DNA of 64,000 nt, from positions 186,001 to 250,000 of the forward strand of contig RJVL01000007.1 of NCBI GenBank assembly GCA_003755025.1. The letters are read 5' to 3'. Shown one piece after another: positions 63,296 to 64,000 of this stretch; positions within the stretch are counted from its first letter, which is position 1; every line of letters begins with the position of its first letter. A program made the translations under genes and the position numbers. The notes below the pieces were generated by a model. The model ran no database searches, had not been told where the DNA came from, and saw only the letters and a list, made by a program, of their open reading frames with translations. Source of the stretch: Diaphorobacter nitroreducens. GTDB lineage: Bacteria; Pseudomonadota; Gammaproteobacteria; Burkholderiales; Burkholderiaceae_C.

Positions 63296-64000
63296 TCAAT
63301 CGGTAGTGACAGGAATGGGTTGCGGTAGTTCTGCGCCGCTCTTGCGCTGCACGGGCATGTGCTGCGCCCAGTGCAGGATCTCCAGGCGCCCATCGGCGTG
63401 CTCGGCCAGCGCGCTGAGGCTTTCCACCCAGTCGCCATCGTTGGCATACAGGATGCCGTCGATGTCTCGCAGCTCCGCATGGTGGATGTGCCCGCACACC
63501 ACGCCGTGCAGGCCGCGCTTGCGCGCTTCGCGCGCCACCGCGTTCTCGAAGTCGCCCACGTAGCTCACGGCGCGCTTGACCTTGAGCTTGAGATATTTGG
63601 ACAGCGACCAGTACGGCAGCCCCAGGCGCGCGCGCAGGGTGTTCAGGTGCCGGTTGAGCTTGAGCGTGAATTCGTAGAGCGAGTCGCCCACATGGGCCAG
63701 CCACTTGGCGCACTGGATCACACCGTCGAACAGGTCGCCATGGATCACCCACAGCGCGCGGCCGTCAGCCGTCTCGTGCACCCAGTCCTCGGCGACGGCA
63801 ACACCGCCGAAGTTGAGCTGCACATAACGGCGCGCAAACTCGTCATGGTTGCCGGGGATGAAGATCACGCGCGTGCCCTTGCGGGCCTTGCGCAACAGCT
63901 TCTGCACCACGTCGTTGTGCGCCTGCGGCCAGTACCACTGGCGGCGCAGTTGCCAGCCGTCGATGATGTCGCCCACCAGAAACAGCGTCTCGCACTCGGT
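63296..64000 (-). CDS. UDP-2,3-diacylglucosamine diphosphatase-type metallophosphoesterase, partial
   Basis: A calcineurin-like phosphoesterase of the LpxH2/UDP-2,3-diacylglucosamine diphosphatase group, which produces lipid X for LpxB (a key gene at the other edge of this window). The 234 visible residues include the GDIIDGW metal motif at the open edge, IPGNHDEF near 45, VIHGDLFDG near 80 and CGHIHHAE near 165. The frame runs open to base 64000, so the N-terminus lies outside the window. A second lpxH may exist elsewhere; which one supplies lipid A is not known. Confidence 0.88.
   Translation of the reverse strand, partial: TECETLFLVGDIIDGWQLRRQWYWPQAHNDVVQKLLRKARKGTRVIFIPGNHDEFARRYVQLNFGGVAVAEDWVHETADGRALWVIHGDLFDGVIQCAKWLAHVGDSLYEFTLKLNRHLNTLRARLGLPYWSLSKYLKLKVKRAVSYVGDFENAVAREARKRGLHGVVCGHIHHAELRDIDGILYANDGDWVESLSALAEHADGRLEILHWAQHMPVQRKSGAELPQPIPVTTD

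Noticed and set aside
1-64000. Prophage, insertion sequence or CRISPR array
   Set aside because: I see no integrase, transposase, phage structural gene or spaced direct repeats. The short palindromic repeat is not an IS.

Overview
The window is chromosomal DNA of a GC-rich betaproteobacterium, most likely of the family Comamonadaceae and near Acidovorax. Three things suggest this. The order lpxB-lpxA-fabZ-lpxD-skp-bamA-rseP-dxr-cdsA-uppS-frr-pyrH-tsf-rpsB is the betaproteobacterial form of this block. A short palindromic repeat with the core ATAGCTGCTTGCGCTT, which I associate with Comamonadaceae intergenic regions, occurs at least five times. The tig-clpP-clpX-lon and hupB-ppiD order is also standard. 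I see no insertion sequence, prophage, CRISPR array or rRNA operon. Genus and species cannot be settled from this stretch.

Layout. 1-13.3 kb: one long leftward block for lipid A, fatty acid and isoprenoid synthesis, outer-membrane assembly and translation; lpxB is cut by the window edge. 13.5-17.7 kb: three rightward metabolic genes (amidase-family protein, DadA-like oxidoreductase, NAD(P)H-hydrate repair enzyme). 17.8-20.6 kb: a tiny membrane protein and a leftward MCE-type lipid-transport operon that lacks an ATPase gene. 20.7-24.4 kb: a divergent MerR regulator and Cd/Zn/Pb-type P-ATPase with a DUF3703 partner, then a YitT-like membrane protein. 24.5-31.9 kb: an eight-gene copper-resistance operon (two small His-rich exported proteins, TolC-type lipoprotein, multicopper oxidase, cupredoxin, DUF411 protein, CusF-like protein, CopA). 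31.9-42.2 kb: P1 peptidase, TAXI-type binding protein, DUF1631 protein, EttA, RhlE helicase and an M14-like lipoprotein.

42.4-56.6 kb: tRNA genes (Arg, His, Val, Leu, Gly, Cys, Gly, Leu) alternate with ppiD, hupB, pgsA, uvrC, a conserved hypothetical gene, lon, clpX, clpP and tig. This is the envelope and cytosolic protein quality-control set together with DNA repair. 56.6-61.1 kb: a leftward RND efflux pump with its adaptor and a palindrome resembling a TetR operator. 61.1-64.0 kb: a squalene-synthase-like gene (hpnC), a GT28-like glycosyltransferase and an LpxH-type metallophosphoesterase cut by the right edge.

The most unusual signals are these. A dispersed repeat has become coding DNA in two places: the signal peptide of the cupredoxin and the C-terminal tail of the RND adaptor. 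Several genes have a -10-like hexamer about 7 bases before a start codon without a Shine-Dalgarno sequence, which suggests leaderless transcripts. A terminator-like hairpin lies inside the annotated 5' end of the adaptor gene. Two tiny proline-rich proteins face each other at 43.0-43.3 kb. A heat-shock-type promoter built into palindromes precedes lon.
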